Positions 32,088-32,300 of a stretch of 32,300 nt of DNA are shown piece after piece. Made by a program: the position numbers and the translations under genes. Below the pieces are notes generated by a model. The model made no database searches, was not told the DNA's origin, and worked only from the letters and a program-made list of their open reading frames with translations. This stretch comes from Prosthecodimorpha hirschii. GTDB taxonomy: Bacteria > Pseudomonadota > Alphaproteobacteria > Rhizobiales > Ancalomicrobiaceae. Every line of letters starts with the position of its first letter. Positions within the stretch are counted from its first letter, which is position 1. The stretch is from NCBI RefSeq assembly GCF_001305515.1, contig NZ_LJYW01000005.1, forward strand, positions 1 through 32,300. Direction: 5' to 3'.

Positions 32088-32300
32088 GGTCGCGTCCGTC
32101 AACGTGGTGTAAATTCGGGTGTGGCCAGCGGGCTGCATTGTCAGGCGGCCTTGGGTGTAATCTGTAGCGGCTGAACCTCCTCGATTGTTGGTGTGGCAAG
32201 TGCGGCCATGCCCTCGATTTGCATGTAGCGGTGCTGGAGCTGGTATTCGTCGTTCTGCTCAAGGAGGACGGCGCCGACGAGGCGGATGATGCTGTCCTCG
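32088..32300 (-). mobile_element. IS256-family insertion sequence, one end (continues beyond the window)
   Basis: The transposase C-terminus at 32141-32300 marks the element. Its terminal repeat probably begins near 32088: GTCCGT (32094-32099) and GTGTAAA (32108-32114) occur with nearly the same spacing as in the IS256 terminal repeat as I remember it. The exact boundary and the target duplication cannot be fixed, because the other end is outside the window. Confidence 0.65.
32141..32300 (-). CDS. IS256-family (mutator-type) transposase, C-terminal part
   Basis: On the minus strand the frame enters from the window edge and ends at TGA (32141-32143). It reads DSIIRLVGAVLLEQNDEYQL, then QHRYMQIEGMAAL and a short tail ending PLQITPKAA. 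The segment from SIIRLVGAVL to RYM is the well-known conserved C-terminus of IS256-family transposases. Only the last 53 codons are visible, so it cannot be said whether the gene is intact. The ORF read at 32032-32262 in another frame is a shadow. Confidence 0.9.
   Translation of the reverse strand, partial: EDSIIRLVGAVLLEQNDEYQLQHRYMQIEGMAALATPTIEEVQPLQITPKAA

Noticed and set aside
32032-32262. 76-residue minus-strand ORF at the right edge
   Set aside because: It crosses the IS256 end and lies in a different frame from the recognisable transposase C-terminus.
1-32300. CRISPR arrays, tRNA or rRNA genes, integrase or attachment sites
   Set aside because: No regularly spaced repeats, cloverleaf-like tRNA sequence, rRNA signature or tyrosine/serine recombinase was seen in the window.

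Overview
The window is about 32 kb of GC-rich DNA (by eye well over 60% G+C) that looks like the conjugation core and cargo of an integrative/conjugative element, or possibly a plasmid, from an alphaproteobacterium. The gene set and its order fit Sphingomonadales best: traF, DUF736, lytic transglycosylase, DUF3363-type relaxase, traG, copG-like gene, trbBCDEJ(K)LFGI, DUF2274 and lysR. No integrase, replication gene, rRNA or tRNA is visible, so the ends of the element lie outside the window.

Layout. (1) 1-6007, plus strand: DNA processing and coupling genes. They are a TraF-type peptidase (5' end cut by the window), a DUF736 protein, a periplasmic lytic transglycosylase, the relaxase, the TraG/VirD4 coupling ATPase and a ribbon-helix-helix (CopG-like) protein. 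A candidate oriT with an IncP-like nick sequence inside nested inverted repeats sits just before the relaxase gene. (2) 6008-12129: a cargo block of genes mostly without recognisable function (two lipoproteins, a four-TM protein, an unusual VIT-domain protein without a vWA domain, a MerR-type regulator and others). It is flanked by two copies (91 of 96 bases identical) of the 3' end of the copG-like gene. Two copies of a 25-bp imperfect palindrome lie in its two divergent intergenic regions. (3) 12334-13837, minus strand: a second small cargo operon, tetR - YciI-like - tag (3-methyladenine DNA glycosylase I), with a long palindromic operator upstream. (4) 14170-23875, plus strand: the complete trb mating-pair-formation (type IV secretion) operon, tightly packed with many 1-4 bp start/stop overlaps. 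A LysR-family gene on the minus strand converges on it. (5) 24847-32005, minus strand: a three-gene putative defence operon. In transcription order it is a PD-(D/E)XK nuclease-like protein, a DUF1156 DNA methyltransferase and a large DUF499 P-loop ATPase with an N-terminal HEPN (Swt1-like) motif. (6) 32088-32300: the end of an IS256-family element, inserted at or inside the 5' end of the nuclease-like gene.

Working together: relaxase, oriT and TraG would process and present the transfer strand, and TrbB-TrbI build the channel and pilus. TraF and the lytic transglycosylase support pilin processing and wall passage. The cargo adds a DNA-alkylation repair operon, an envelope module of unknown function and a modification/ATPase/nuclease defence operon. 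The most interesting parts are the HEPN-DUF499/DUF1156/nuclease operon with its IS256 disruption, the MerR-VIT-lipoprotein module with shared palindromes, and the copG-end duplication marking a cargo hotspot.
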